DNA from: Frankia sp. RB7
GTDB taxonomy: Bacteria > Pseudomonadota > Alphaproteobacteria > Rhizobiales > Xanthobacteraceae
Length of the DNA: 64,000 bases
Assembly (NCBI GenBank): GCA_030403585.1
Contig: JAUEPE010000002.1
Location: forward strand, 62,001-126,000
Direction of reading: 5' to 3'
Below, in pieces: positions 37,711-46,700 of this stretch. The first letter of the stretch is position 1. Every line of letters starts with the position of its first letter. Under the pieces are notes generated by a model. The model was given only the letters and a program-made list of their open reading frames with translations. It had not been told where the DNA came from and made no database searches. The position numbers and the translations under genes are program-made.

Positions 37711-37835
37711 AGAATGAACAGGCCTGGCAGGGATAAGGACACGCGCCGACGTTACAGGATGATGGAACCAGCTACAACTTTCAGTGGCATTCCCGCGTGC
37801 CAGGGGCTGGGTCCGGCGCAAGTGGCATTGATCCC

Positions 37836-38120
37836 TCAATCGACGTGCCACGACCGGCGAGGCGCCGCCGGTTTCTTCGGCGCGAAGTACGGATTTTCAA
37901 CGCAACTTGTAGGGCGGCCGACGGCGAGATATCTGCACTGCTCCAGCGAGGCGCAGCGGCAATCGAAATAGCTGATGCGGCCATAGATGTGCGCGCAGAC
38001 CGGATAGTCGGGATCATAGGTTTGCGCGCGCACAGGAGCGCTCGCGCCCGTGATGAATGCAATTGTGGCGATCGCACGAGAGAATGTGGCGGCAATGCGG
38101 AGATGGAACAATGCGCGCAT
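37836..38120 (-). CDS. DUF3551 family small secreted protein
   Basis: A 94-residue protein with a signal peptide (MRALFHLRIAATFSRAIATIAF, ending near SAPVRA). The mature part has the DUF3551 pattern: YPVCAHIYG, then DCRCASLEQCRYLA, then SCVENPYF, with five cysteines spaced for disulfides. The family is especially abundant in Bradyrhizobium and has no known function. A gaag purine tract precedes the ATG. It is 125 nt upstream of the ClpP-like gene on the same strand. Confidence 0.8.
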   Translation of the reverse strand: MRALFHLRIAATFSRAIATIAFITGASAPVRAQTYDPDYPVCAHIYGRISYFDCRCASLEQCRYLAVGRPTSCVENPYFAPKKPAAPRRSWHVD

Positions 38121-38380
38121 TTCTTCGCTTCCCTAATCACATGATCGTGCGCGCGACGTCGTTACGCGCGTTCGCAAATGCATGTCGTCGATGACGTTGG
38201 AACTGCTGAAGACTCTTGTTTCAAAGGGTTTCCGCGTGCGCGTCGCTAAACTTTTATTAATGAAGCGTGACCCTTTGGTGTGCACTGTTGCGTCGAGGTT
38301 ACAGCAATTCCGTCGATGGCTGATATGACGTCGCCATGGCCCGGGGGCCTAACGACGAAACTGGAACGGGATTCATTCAA

Positions 38381-39100
38381 ATGAACAAGAACATGTTGCT
38401 TGCTGCTGTGAGCCTCGTCGCGATCAGCGCGACCGCACCGGCGCTGGCTGCTGACCTCGCGGCGCGGCCTTACACCAAGGCGCCCGCGATGATCGCGACC
38501 GTCTACGACTGGAGCGGCTTCTACATCGGTATCAACGGCGGCGGCGCTTCCGCTCACACGACCTGGGATCAGACCGCTCCGCTGGTTGGCGGCGAGGGTT
38601 CCCACAACGCCACGGGCGGCACGGTCGGTGGCCAGGTCGGCTATCGCGTGCAGTCGGCGCAGTGGGTGTTCGGCGTGGAAGGCCAGGGCAACTGGGCTGA
38701 CTTCTCCGGCGACAATCTCAGCGGGCTCACCGGCTTCACCGATCGTTCCAAGATCGATTCGTTCGGCCTGATCACCGGTCAGATCGGTTACGCCTGGAAC
38801 AACGTCCTGCTCTACGCGAAGGGCGGTGCGGCTGTGGTTGGCACCAAGAACGAGCTGCGTGCCGCCGGCGCGACGTTTGCTTCGGTCAACGACACCCGTT
38901 GGGGCGGTACTGTCGGTGCGGGCCTCGAGTTCGGCTTCGCTCCGAACTGGTCGGTTGGCGTCGAGTACAACCACATCTTCCTGTCGGGCAAGGATGTCAC
39001 CTTCACCGGCTTCCAGACCGACCACATCAAGCAGGACGTCGACATGGGTCTCGTCCGCCTGAACTACAAGTTCGGCGGCCCGATCATCGCGAAGTACTGA
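38381..39100 (+). CDS. Outer-membrane beta-barrel protein (Omp25/31-like)
   Basis: A 239-residue porin-family protein. ATG 38381 begins a standard signal peptide ending PALAAD (near residue 22). The mature N-terminus (YDWSGFYIGINGGGA) and the C-terminal FGGPIIAKY with a terminal aromatic are the hallmarks of the Rhizobiales Omp25/Omp31 and RopB-like 8-stranded barrels. Codon use is biased toward a preferred set (for example gtc, aac, ggc), which suggests high expression. A strong terminator follows 43 nt after the stop. About 260 bp of upstream DNA hold its promoter. Confidence 0.9.
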   Translation: MNKNMLLAAVSLVAISATAPALAADLAARPYTKAPAMIATVYDWSGFYIGINGGGASAHTTWDQTAPLVGGEGSHNATGGTVGGQVGYRVQSAQWVFGVEGQGNWADFSGDNLSGLTGFTDRSKIDSFGLITGQIGYAWNNVLLYAKGGAAVVGTKNELRAAGATFASVNDTRWGGTVGAGLEFGFAPNWSVGVEYNHIFLSGKDVTFTGFQTDHIKQDVDMGLVRLNYKFGGPIIAKY

Positions 39101-39142
39101 GCAGAGTACTGAGACTAGTCGCTCCTTTGGAGCGATTGTCGA

Positions 39143-39171
39143 AAGCCCCGGCCTTGCGCCGGGGCTTTTTT
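39143..39171 (+). terminator. Intrinsic terminator after the Omp25/31-like gene
   Basis: aagccccggc and gccggggctt form a perfect 10-bp G+C-rich stem around cttgc, followed by a run of six T residues. It stands 43 nt after the outer-membrane protein stop and insulates it from the LexA-controlled gene downstream. Confidence 0.9.
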
Positions 39172-39234
39172 ATTGCGTGAATTCAGCGAGTTAACCATTT
39201 CATTTTGAAGCGGTTGAGTTTGCTTGACTCCTGA

Positions 39235-39249
39235 GAACGAAATGAGAAC
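39235..39249. promoter_or_regulatory. LexA (SOS) box 1
   Basis: gaacgaaatgagaac is an exact GAAC-N7-GAAC, which is GTTC-N7-GTTC on the other strand, the established LexA site of alphaproteobacteria. It lies 36 nt upstream of the 32-residue ORF start at 39285 and 3 nt from a second box in opposite orientation. Confidence 0.85.
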
Positions 39250-39252
39250 AAT

Positions 39253-39267
39253 GTTCTTCATACGTTC
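39253..39267. promoter_or_regulatory. LexA (SOS) box 2
   Basis: gttcttcatacgttc is an exact GTTC-N7-GTTC. Together with box 1 it forms a back-to-back pair separated by aat (39250-39252), so the region from 39235 to 39267 is a 33-bp double operator. It would overlap the core promoter of the small ORF. Confidence 0.85.
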
Positions 39268-39284
39268 TAGTGATGGAGCAAGCC

Positions 39285-39383
39285 ATGTTCAGGATTTTCG
39301 TGGAAGAAGCCGCTGCACTGACGTCGATCGCGCTGTTCGTCGGGATGATCGCGATCTGGGCCCAGGTCATCCCGCAGCTCTAG
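39285..39383 (+). CDS. SOS-regulated small membrane protein (SidA-like candidate)
   Basis: A 32-residue protein with one membrane helix (about residues 10-28, LTSIALFVGMIAIWAQVI), a short acidic N-terminus (FRIFVEEAA) and the ending PQL. ATG 39285 has a ggag box 6 nt upstream; ATG 39273 would add four residues. Two canonical LexA boxes lie directly upstream. Caulobacter SidA is a 29-residue inner-membrane protein, induced by LexA release, that blocks division by acting on FtsW. The match here is in size, topology and control; I cannot claim sequence homology. It is too short for ordinary gene callers. dnaE begins 185 nt after its stop. Confidence 0.65.
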   Translation: MFRIFVEEAAALTSIALFVGMIAIWAQVIPQL

Positions 39384-39568
39384 CCGGCCAGGACCTTGTC
39401 GGGCTCCTTGGGGAAAAGCGGGATGAGGCGGCCGATCGGCCGCTCCAGCGTGGACTCTGGCGCGGCGACACTCCACCATCGTGAGGCGAGTCGGCCGGGG
39501 TGATGCAGGGGATGCCTCCACTGTCGGCGACCGCTCCAACGCATCTCACAAGAGGCCGTCACGCGACC

Positions 39569-42500
39569 ATGCCGAGCGCCGGATTTGTTCACCTTCACGT
39601 TCACTCGGCCTATTCGCTGCTCAAGGGCTCGATCAAGATCGCCAAGCTCGCTGAGCTTGCGAAGAAGGACCACCAGCCGGCCCTGGCGCTGACCGACACC
39701 GATAATCTGTTCGGTGCGCTGGAATTCTCCGACAAGATGGCAGGTTCCGGCATCCAGCCGATCGTTGGCTGCGAACTCGCGATCGATTTCGGCGACCAGG
39801 ATCCCAGCGCGCGCAACGCGCTGCCGCCGTCGCGCGTGGTGCTGCTGGCCGCCCAGGAGCGCGGCTATCGGAGCCTGATGCGGCTGAATTCGCGCGCGTT
39901 CATGGAATCGCCCGACAGCCACGCGCCGTTCATCAAATTCGATTGGTTCGACGGCGAGACCGAAGGCCTGATCGCACTGACCGGCGGCCCGGACGGGCCG
40001 ATCTCGCTCGCGCTTGCGAGCGGCCAGGCTGAAATTGCGGCCGCGCGCTGCGAACGACTTGCGGGCCTGTTCGGCGACCGCCTCTATGTCGAATTGCAGC
40101 GCCACAACATCGACAAGGAACGGCGGGTCGAGAGCGCACTGATCGACATCGCCTATGCCAAAGGCCTGCCGCTGGTCGCGACCAACGAGCCGTATTTCGC
40201 GTCGACCGACGATTACGAGGCGCATGACGCGCTGCTCTGTATCGCCGGCGGCCGGCTGATCGCGGAGACCGAGCGTGAGCAGCTCACGCCCGATCACCGC
40301 TTCAAGACCCGCGCCGAGATGGCGGTGCTGTTTGCCGACATTCCGGAAGCGCTGGCGTCCACCGTGGAGATCGCCGAGCGCTGCTCGTTCCGCCCGATGA
40401 CGCGCAAGCCGATTCTGCCGTTCTTCACCGTCGGTGCCGCCGGCAGCTCCGATGCGGCTGCGGTCGAGGCGGCTGAGCTGAAGCGGCAGGCGGAGGAGGG
40501 GCTCGCCAATCGCCTGCGCGTACACGGCCTGTCGCAGGGCACGACGGACGAGGATTACAGCAAGCGGCTGGCGTTCGAGCTCGACGTCATCATGCGCATG
40601 AAATACGCGGGCTACTTCCTGATCGTGTCCGACTTCATCAAATGGGCGAAGGGCCAGGGCATTCCGGTCGGACCGGGCCGCGGCTCCGGCGCAGGCTCGC
40701 TGGTGGCGTGGGCGCTGACCATCACCGATCTCGACCCGATCAAGTTCGGCCTGCTGTTCGAGCGCTTCCTCAATCCCGAGCGCGTCTCGATGCCGGACTT
40801 CGACATCGATTTCTGCCAGGACCGCCGCGGCGAGGTGATCAGGTACGTCCAGGAGCGCTACGGTCGCGACCAGGTCGCGCAGATCATCACCTTCGGCACG
40901 CTACAGGCGCGCGGCGTGCTGCGCGACGTCGGCCGCGTGCTGCAGATGCCCTATGGCCAGGTCGACAAGCTGACGAAACTGGTGCCGCAGAATCCGGCCG
41001 CGCCGGTGACGCTGGCGGCTGCGATCGAGAGCGAGCCAAAACTCCAGGCGTTCCGCGACGAAGACCCGGTGGTAGCGCGCGCCTTCGACATCGCCCAGCG
41101 CCTCGAAGGCCTGACGCGGCACGCTTCGACCCACGCCGCCGGCATCGTGATCGGCGATCGCCCCTTGAGCGAACTCGTGCCGATGTACCGCGATCCGAAG
41201 TCGGACATGCCGGTGACCCAGTTCAACATGAAATGGGTCGAGCCGGCCGGCCTCGTCAAATTCGACTTCCTCGGCCTGAAGACGCTGACCGTGCTCGACG
41301 TCGCATGCAAGCTGCTCAAGCCGCGCGACATCCATGTCGATCTCGCGACGCTGCCGATCGACGATGCCGAGAGCTATCAGATGCTGGCGCGCGGCGAGGT
41401 GGTCGGCGTGTTCCAGGTTGAAAGCCAGGGCATGCGGCGCGCGCTGGTCGACATGCGTCCCGATCGTTTCGAGGACATCATCGCGCTGGTCGCGCTGTAT
41501 CGCCCGGGCCCGATGGCGAACATCCCGACCTATTGCTTGCGCAAGCACGGCGACGAGGAGCCGGAATATCTCCATCCCGTGCTGGAGCCGATCCTGAAAG
41601 AGACCTTCGGCGTCATCATCTACCAGGAACAGGTGATGCAGATCGCACAGGTGATGTCGGGCTATTCGCTCGGCGACGCCGACCTGTTGCGCCGCGCCAT
41701 GGGCAAGAAGATCCGCGCCGAGATGGAGAAGCAGCGCGAGATCTTCGTCGCAGGCGCGGTTAAGAACGGCGTGCCGAAGGGCCAGGCCGACACCATCTTC
41801 GAGCTGCTGGCGAAATTCGCCGACTACGGCTTCAACAAGAGCCACGCGGCGGCCTATGCGCTGGTGTCCTACCACACCGCCTACATGAAGGCGCATTATC
41901 CGGTGGAGTTCATCGCAGCGTCGATGACGCTCGATCTCAACAACACCGACAAGCTGTCCGAATTCCGCTCCGAGGCGCAGCGCCTCGGCATCAAGGTCGA
42001 GCCGCCGAACATCAACCGCTCCGGCGCAACCTTCGAGGTCGGTGACAAGACGATCTACTACGCGCTCGCAGCGCTCAAGGGCGTCGGGATCCAGGCCGTC
42101 GAGCAGATCATCGAGGAGCGGACCAAGCGGGGCCTGTTCACCTCGCTCGCCGACTTCGCCGCGCGCGTCAATCCGCGCGCGATCAACAAGCGCATCATCG
42201 AAAGTCTCGCCGCCGCCGGCGCGTTCGACACTCTGGAGCCGAACAGGGCGCGGGTCTTTGCCGGCGCGGACTCGATTCTGGCCGCCTGCCAGCGCGCGCA
42301 TCAGGCCGAGACCGTCGGACAGAACGACATGTTCGGCATGTCGGCGGACGCGCCGACCATCATGCTGCCGCAGATCGAGCCGTGGCTGCCGGCCGAACGG
42401 CTGCGCCGCGAATACGACGCCATCGGCTTCTTCCTGTCGGGCCATCCGCTCGACGATTACGCCACCGTGCTGAAGCGGCTGCGGGTGCAGAGCTGGGCGG

Positions 42501-43072
42501 AATTTTCGCGCGCGGTGAAGACCGGCGCCACCGCCGGCAAGGTCGCGGCCACCGTGGTGTCGCGCATGGAGCGGCGCACCAAGACCGGCAACAAGATGGG
42601 CATCATGGGACTTTCCGATCCCACGGGCCATTTCGAGGCGGTGCTGTTCTCCGAAGGCCTTGCGCAATATCGCGACGTGCTGGAACCGGGCGCCGCGGTA
42701 CTGCTCCAGCTCGGTGCCGAATTGCAGGGCGAGGACGTCCGCGCCCGCGTGCTGCATGCCGAGCCGCTCGATGATGCCGCTGCCAAAACGCAGAAGGGCC
42801 TGCGCATCTTCGTGCGCGATACCAAGTCGCTGGACTCGATCGCCAAGCGCCTGGCCGGACCGGAGGCCGCAGGCGGCAACGGCGCCGCGCCAAAGATCGG
42901 CAGCCCCGGTATCGCACCGCGCTCCAACGGCGACGGTGAAGTCTCGCTGGTCATGATGCTCGACCTCGAGACAGAGGTCGAGATGAAGCTGCCCGGCCGC
43001 TTCAAAGTCTCGCCGCAGATCGCCGGCGCCATCAAGGCGGTGGCCGGCGTGGTGGACGTGCAGCAGATCTAG
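39569..43072 (+). CDS. dnaE: DNA polymerase III alpha subunit
   Basis: A 1167-residue replicative polymerase, the standard length. The N-terminal PHP domain begins FVHLHVHSAYSLLKGS. The palm domain holds the catalytic aspartates in MPDFDIDFCQDRRGEV (near residues 408-416), and the (HhH)2 and OB-fold regions follow (LKGVGIQAVEQI; ATVVSRMERRTKTGNKMGIM). ATG 39569 is preferred since homologues begin at this point; GTG 39500 is in frame. It is the main replicase catalytic subunit. It may share SOS-linked transcription with the small gene upstream. Confidence 0.96.
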   Translation: MPSAGFVHLHVHSAYSLLKGSIKIAKLAELAKKDHQPALALTDTDNLFGALEFSDKMAGSGIQPIVGCELAIDFGDQDPSARNALPPSRVVLLAAQERGYRSLMRLNSRAFMESPDSHAPFIKFDWFDGETEGLIALTGGPDGPISLALASGQAEIAAARCERLAGLFGDRLYVELQRHNIDKERRVESALIDIAYAKGLPLVATNEPYFASTDDYEAHDALLCIAGGRLIAETEREQLTPDHRFKTRAEMAVLFADIPEALASTVEIAERCSFRPMTRKPILPFFTVGAAGSSDAAAVEAAELKRQAEEGLANRLRVHGLSQGTTDEDYSKRLAFELDVIMRMKYAGYFLIVSDFIKWAKGQGIPVGPGRGSGAGSLVAWALTITDLDPIKFGLLFERFLNPERVSMPDFDIDFCQDRRGEVIRYVQERYGRDQVAQIITFGTLQARGVLRDVGRVLQMPYGQVDKLTKLVPQNPAAPVTLAAAIESEPKLQAFRDEDPVVARAFDIAQRLEGLTRHASTHAAGIVIGDRPLSELVPMYRDPKSDMPVTQFNMKWVEPAGLVKFDFLGLKTLTVLDVACKLLKPRDIHVDLATLPIDDAESYQMLARGEVVGVFQVESQGMRRALVDMRPDRFEDIIALVALYRPGPMANIPTYCLRKHGDEEPEYLHPVLEPILKETFGVIIYQEQVMQIAQVMSGYSLGDADLLRRAMGKKIRAEMEKQREIFVAGAVKNGVPKGQADTIFELLAKFADYGFNKSHAAAYALVSYHTAYMKAHYPVEFIAASMTLDLNNTDKLSEFRSEAQRLGIKVEPPNINRSGATFEVGDKTIYYALAALKGVGIQAVEQIIEERTKRGLFTSLADFAARVNPRAINKRIIESLAAAGAFDTLEPNRARVFAGADSILAACQRAHQAETVGQNDMFGMSADAPTIMLPQIEPWLPAERLRREYDAIGFFLSGHPLDDYATVLKRLRVQSWAEFSRAVKTGATAGKVAATVVSRMERRTKTGNKMGIMGLSDPTGHFEAVLFSEGLAQYRDVLEPGAAVLLQLGAELQGEDVRARVLHAEPLDDAAAKTQKGLRIFVRDTKSLDSIAKRLAGPEAAGGNGAAPKIGSPGIAPRSNGDGEVSLVMMLDLETEVEMKLPGRFKVSPQIAGAIKAVAGVVDVQQI

Positions 43073-43206
43073 CTAGCCTGCTGCCGGGACCGGCCCCGCG
43101 TGCGACGTAGCGGATGTAGTGGTCTCGTCCTGCAATCACGGTTATGATCGGCCGCGACGGTGCTCGTTGATGAGGGCGCGTCCGTCGCGCCGGGAGGGAG
43201 CGGGAC

Positions 43207-43947
43207 ATGTGCGATCAGTGCTCTGAAGCCATGTGGGATAAATTCGTGCCGTCGCGGCGGTCCGCGATGCTGCTGACTGTTGCCGCACTTGGCACCGCCT
43301 TCAGCGGCCGAGCCTTCGCCAAGGACAACAAGCCGCCGCCCAAACCGCAGAACGTGCTGTCGCCGGATGCTGCGCTGAAACGGCTGATGGAGGGCAATGC
43401 GCGCTATGTCGATGGCGTGTCACGGCGCCACGACTTCAAGCATGAGCGCGAGGCGCTGGCCGGCGGGCAGAATCCGTTCGCGGCGGTGCTCAGCTGCGCC
43501 GACTCACGCATCGCGCCGGAATACGCCTTCGACACCGGCCGCGGCGATCTCTTCGTCTGCCGCGTTGCCGGCAATTTCGCCGGCACTGAAACCATTGCCA
43601 GCCTGGAATACGCGGTCGCCGTGCTCAACACCCCGATGATCCTCGTGCTCGGCCATGATGCCTGCGGCGCGGTCGATGCGACGTTGAAGGCACTCAAGGA
43701 CAACACGTCGCCGCCGGGACACATTCCCTCGCTGGTCGATGCGATCGCGCCCGCCGCGAAAGCTGCGATGCAGCAGGGCGGGGACGTGCTCAACAAGGCG
43801 ATCCGGCAGAATGTGGTCGACAATGTCGGCAAGCTGAAGTCGGCCGCGCCGATCCTCAGTGCAGCGGTGGAACAGGGCAAGCTGAAGATCGCCGGCGGCA
43901 TCTACCGGCTCACCACGGGAACGGTGGATCTGATCGCGCAAGGTTGA
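43207..43947 (+). CDS. Beta-class carbonic anhydrase, exported
   Basis: A 246-residue zinc enzyme interconverting CO2 and bicarbonate. Zinc ligands are visible: Cys97 and Asp99/Arg101 in SCADSRIAPEYAF, then His150 and Cys153 in LGHDACGAV. The first 38 residues carry a twin-arginine-like SRRSAMLL and a hydrophobic stretch ending GRAFA, so it is probably exported via Tat, which is less usual for beta enzymes. It follows dnaE by 134 nt on the same strand. A gggagggagcgggac ribosome-binding stretch precedes the ATG. Confidence 0.92.
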   Translation: MCDQCSEAMWDKFVPSRRSAMLLTVAALGTAFSGRAFAKDNKPPPKPQNVLSPDAALKRLMEGNARYVDGVSRRHDFKHEREALAGGQNPFAAVLSCADSRIAPEYAFDTGRGDLFVCRVAGNFAGTETIASLEYAVAVLNTPMILVLGHDACGAVDATLKALKDNTSPPGHIPSLVDAIAPAAKAAMQQGGDVLNKAIRQNVVDNVGKLKSAAPILSAAVEQGKLKIAGGIYRLTTGTVDLIAQG

Positions 43948-44137
43948 GACTCAGGGCTGAGACTCAAGGCTCGGGCTTGCGCGAAAGGCTGAGCCTTACG
44001 CGGAGCTTACGCAAGACATCGAGCTCGGCTGGCGCCATGGCGCCGCCTCAATCCGAGCCTTTCGTTCAACTGCCGTTCAGCCGGCCGCGCGTCTCCTGCG
44101 TGCTGGCATTTCAACAACAATAACGAGCAAGCAAGCC

Positions 44138-46504
44138 ATGCGCGGGACACACCAGGTCGTCATCTGCCTCCTCCTGCCGATCCTTTTCGTTGCGGGCGCG
44201 CTCGCACCGGTGCGCGCCCAGCAGCAGGAAAAGCGCATCGCACTCGTGGTCGGCAACGGCGCCTATTCGAGGTCGCCGCTGGCAACCACCGCGAACGACG
44301 CCGGCCTGATCGCCCAGACGCTGCAGGCGGCGGGCTTCGACGTGGTCGGCGCGCGCGATCTCGACGGCGACACGCTGCGCAAGAGCTTGCGCGATTTCAT
44401 CCAGAAGGCGCAGGCCTCAGGCCCCGGCACCGTCGCGATGATCTATCTGGCCGGCTATGGCGTGCAGGTGGCCGGCGAGAACTATTTCATCCCGGTCGAT
44501 TCCAACATCAGCCGTGATACCGACATTCCGACCGAGGCACTGCGCATCAGCGACTATGCCCGCCAGCTCGCCGCGATCCCGCTCAAGGCCAACATCGTCG
44601 TGCTCGACGCGGCGCGCGCGCAGCCCTTCATCGAGGGCGGCCAGCAGCCGATCGCGAGCGGCCTGGCGCTGGTCGAGCCCGATCCGAACATGCTGATCGC
44701 CTTCAACGCGGCGCCCGGCACGGTGGCGCCGGAAGAGCCGGGGCCGTACGGCATCTATGCGCAATCGCTCGCCGAGATGATCCGCACCGGCGGCCTGACG
44801 CTGCCGGAGGTGTTCGACCGCGTTCGCCTGCGCGTCAACGAGGCCTCCAAGGGCGCGCAAGTGCCGTGGGACGACCAGAAGGTCACCGCGCCATTCGCCT
44901 TCTTCGAGCGCGCCCCCGACGCGCCGCCGCCGCAGACCGCACCCGACCAGGTCGCGGCGATCCGCAACAAGCCGATCCGCGATCTCGGTGTGCAGGACGC
45001 CTATGTGGCCGCACTCGAGCGCGACACGTTGCCGGCCTATGAGGAATTTCTCGCCGCCTATCCCGGTGATCCCATGGCCAAGCGCGTGATGGCGATCGCG
45101 GCGGCGCGCCGCGAGGCGATCACCTGGCGGCGGTCCTATCGCGCCGACACGCCGGACGCCTATTGGTCGTATCTGCGCCGCTATCCGCGCGGGCCGCATG
45201 CGGGCGACGCGCGACGCAGGCTCGCGATCCTGACCGCGCCGCTGGAGCCGCCGCCGAGCTTCGCGATGATGGACTATGACGTGCCGCCACCGCCGCCGGC
45301 GGAGGTGGTCTATGTCGACCGTCCCGTGCTTTATTTCAGCGACCCGGATTTCGGCTTCGCGCCGCCACCGCCGCCGTCGGTCTATTATCTGCCGCCGCCA
45401 CCGCCGGATTTCGTGGTGCTGGCGCCGCCGCTCGCCGTCGTCGGCCTGTTCGTGCTGCCGCAGCCGATGTTCGTGCCGATTCCGGTGTTCGTCCGGCCGC
45501 CGATCTATGTCGCGCCGCCGCCGAACAACATCATCTACCAGAACATCCACAACACCACGGTCATCAACACCGTGATCAACCACGCGCCGGCTCCGCCGCC
45601 GGCCGGGAATGTCGCAGCCGCGGCAATCGTCGCCGCGAATGGAGCCGGCCGAGCGGGCGGGCTGACACCGGTGCCCGGCGCCGTCAGGCAGCAGGCGATG
45701 GCAATTCAGACCAACCCGGGTCAGCAGCTCAAGCCCAGCCAGGCTGCCTTTGTCAGCAATCCCACGGCAAAACCGGCGGCGATGATGGTGAAGCCGGTCA
45801 ACGCCACGCCGACTGCGGTTGCGCCGCAGATCGCGCCGCCAGTGGCCGGCCACGCGCTTCCGGTTCCGGGCAGCCAGAACACGCCGGCCGCACCAGGCGG
45901 TGCAGCCGGACCGTTGCCGAACCGGCTGGCGCCGACGGCAGCGGCGCCTGCGAACGGCCTGCCGCAGGCGCATCCCAATGCAGCAACGGCGCCGGGCAAT
46001 ACGACCGCTCCCGCCAACGCTGTGATCGCACCGACCTCCAAGCCGCCCGGTGCGCCAACGCCGGGTGTCCGTGGGCCGGAGTCGCGCGCGAAATCACTGG
46101 CACATGAGCCGGCGGTGACCCCGCCGACCACGAGACCGGCGGGCAAGCCGGCCGTGACCAATGCCAAGCCGGCGCCGCCTTCGCCGCCGGTCGCGGCGCG
46201 GGAGCCGGTCCGGCCGCAGAATCTGCGGGCTACGCCACCACCCGCGCAGGCTGCAAGGCCGGCGCCGGCAGCGCCGCGTCCGCAGGCGGTTGCGAGACCG
46301 ACGCCTCCGCCGCCGCCGCGGGTAGCCGCGCCGCCGCCGCGTCCGCCAGTCGCTGCTGCACGGCCCCCGCCGCCGCCGGTGGCCCGTCCGGCGCCGCCAC
46401 CGCCGCCCCGGGTGGCTGCAGCCCCACCGCGACCAGCCGCGCCGCCGCCGCGCCCTGCTGCTCCGGCCCCGAAAAGATGCCTGCCCAACCAGCCAAAGTG
46501 CTAG
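44138..46504 (+). CDS. Caspase-fold protein with catalytic residues replaced (pseudocaspase), proline-rich C-terminus
   Basis: A 788-residue exported protein with a signal peptide ending PVRAQ. Residues 32-260 form a caspase (peptidase C14) fold: RIALVVGNGAYSRSPLATTANDA at the start, then YLAGYGVQVAGENYF and IVVLDAARAQPF. The usual catalytic His (YxAGHG) is Tyr107 here, and the usual Cys (LDACR) is Ala159, so it should have no protease activity. A linker leads to a very proline-rich region from about residue 380 to the end, with Pro-Ala repeats and PPPPP blocks. It may be a scaffold or surface protein. Composition in the tail differs strongly from neighbouring genes. Confidence 0.85.
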   Translation: MRGTHQVVICLLLPILFVAGALAPVRAQQQEKRIALVVGNGAYSRSPLATTANDAGLIAQTLQAAGFDVVGARDLDGDTLRKSLRDFIQKAQASGPGTVAMIYLAGYGVQVAGENYFIPVDSNISRDTDIPTEALRISDYARQLAAIPLKANIVVLDAARAQPFIEGGQQPIASGLALVEPDPNMLIAFNAAPGTVAPEEPGPYGIYAQSLAEMIRTGGLTLPEVFDRVRLRVNEASKGAQVPWDDQKVTAPFAFFERAPDAPPPQTAPDQVAAIRNKPIRDLGVQDAYVAALERDTLPAYEEFLAAYPGDPMAKRVMAIAAARREAITWRRSYRADTPDAYWSYLRRYPRGPHAGDARRRLAILTAPLEPPPSFAMMDYDVPPPPPAEVVYVDRPVLYFSDPDFGFAPPPPPSVYYLPPPPPDFVVLAPPLAVVGLFVLPQPMFVPIPVFVRPPIYVAPPPNNIIYQNIHNTTVINTVINHAPAPPPAGNVAAAAIVAANGAGRAGGLTPVPGAVRQQAMAIQTNPGQQLKPSQAAFVSNPTAKPAAMMVKPVNATPTAVAPQIAPPVAGHALPVPGSQNTPAAPGGAAGPLPNRLAPTAAAPANGLPQAHPNAATAPGNTTAPANAVIAPTSKPPGAPTPGVRGPESRAKSLAHEPAVTPPTTRPAGKPAVTNAKPAPPSPPVAAREPVRPQNLRATPPPAQAARPAPAAPRPQAVARPTPPPPPRVAAPPPRPPVAAARPPPPPVARPAPPPPPRVAAAPPRPAAPPPRPAAPAPKRCLPNQPKC

Positions 46505-46507
46505 AGC

Positions 46508-46540
46508 GAGCCCCGTTCCGACAGGGTCGGAACGGGGCTC
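46508..46540 (+). terminator. Terminator-like hairpin after the pseudocaspase gene
   Basis: gagccccgttccgac and gtcggaacggggctc pair perfectly over 15 bp around the loop agg. It starts 3 nt after the stop codon. The following T-tract is poor (tacctt), so it may act as a stability hairpin as well as a terminator. Confidence 0.75.
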
Positions 46541-46557
46541 TACCTTCTTGTTTTGAC

Positions 46558-46601
46558 GCGTTTTCTTGACGCGAACCGATATCCACTTCGCTTGAAAACG
46601 C
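46558..46601. repeat. Intergenic inverted-repeat element
   Basis: gcgttttc (46558-46565) and gaaaacgc (46594-46601) are exact inverted arms around a 28-nt centre (ttgacgcgaaccgatatcca...). Sequences of this form are widespread between genes in Bradyrhizobium-like genomes; only this copy was found in the window. Confidence 0.5.
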
Positions 46602-46672
46602 TCTGGAGGGCAGGGCGGAATGCCGGAATGGGCCTTTCGCAGGCGGTAACAGCCCAGAAAGGCCCTTATTTC

Positions 46673-46700
46673 CTTGCTTCTGGCCGAAATGGCGCTATAC
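46673..46700 (+). promoter_or_regulatory. Probable sigma-70 promoter of rpsB-tsf
   Basis: cttgct (46673-46678) and ctatac (46695-46700) are separated by 16 bp and resemble the alphaproteobacterial -35/-10 consensus (CTTGAC / CTATAT). Transcription would start about 46707, giving a leader of roughly 108 nt before rpsB. Confidence 0.5.

Noticed and set aside
40901..42757. Minus-strand open frame of 618 codons
   Set aside because: Antisense to dnaE; composition (many Arg, His, Asp) is that of a shadow frame, with no recognisable domain.
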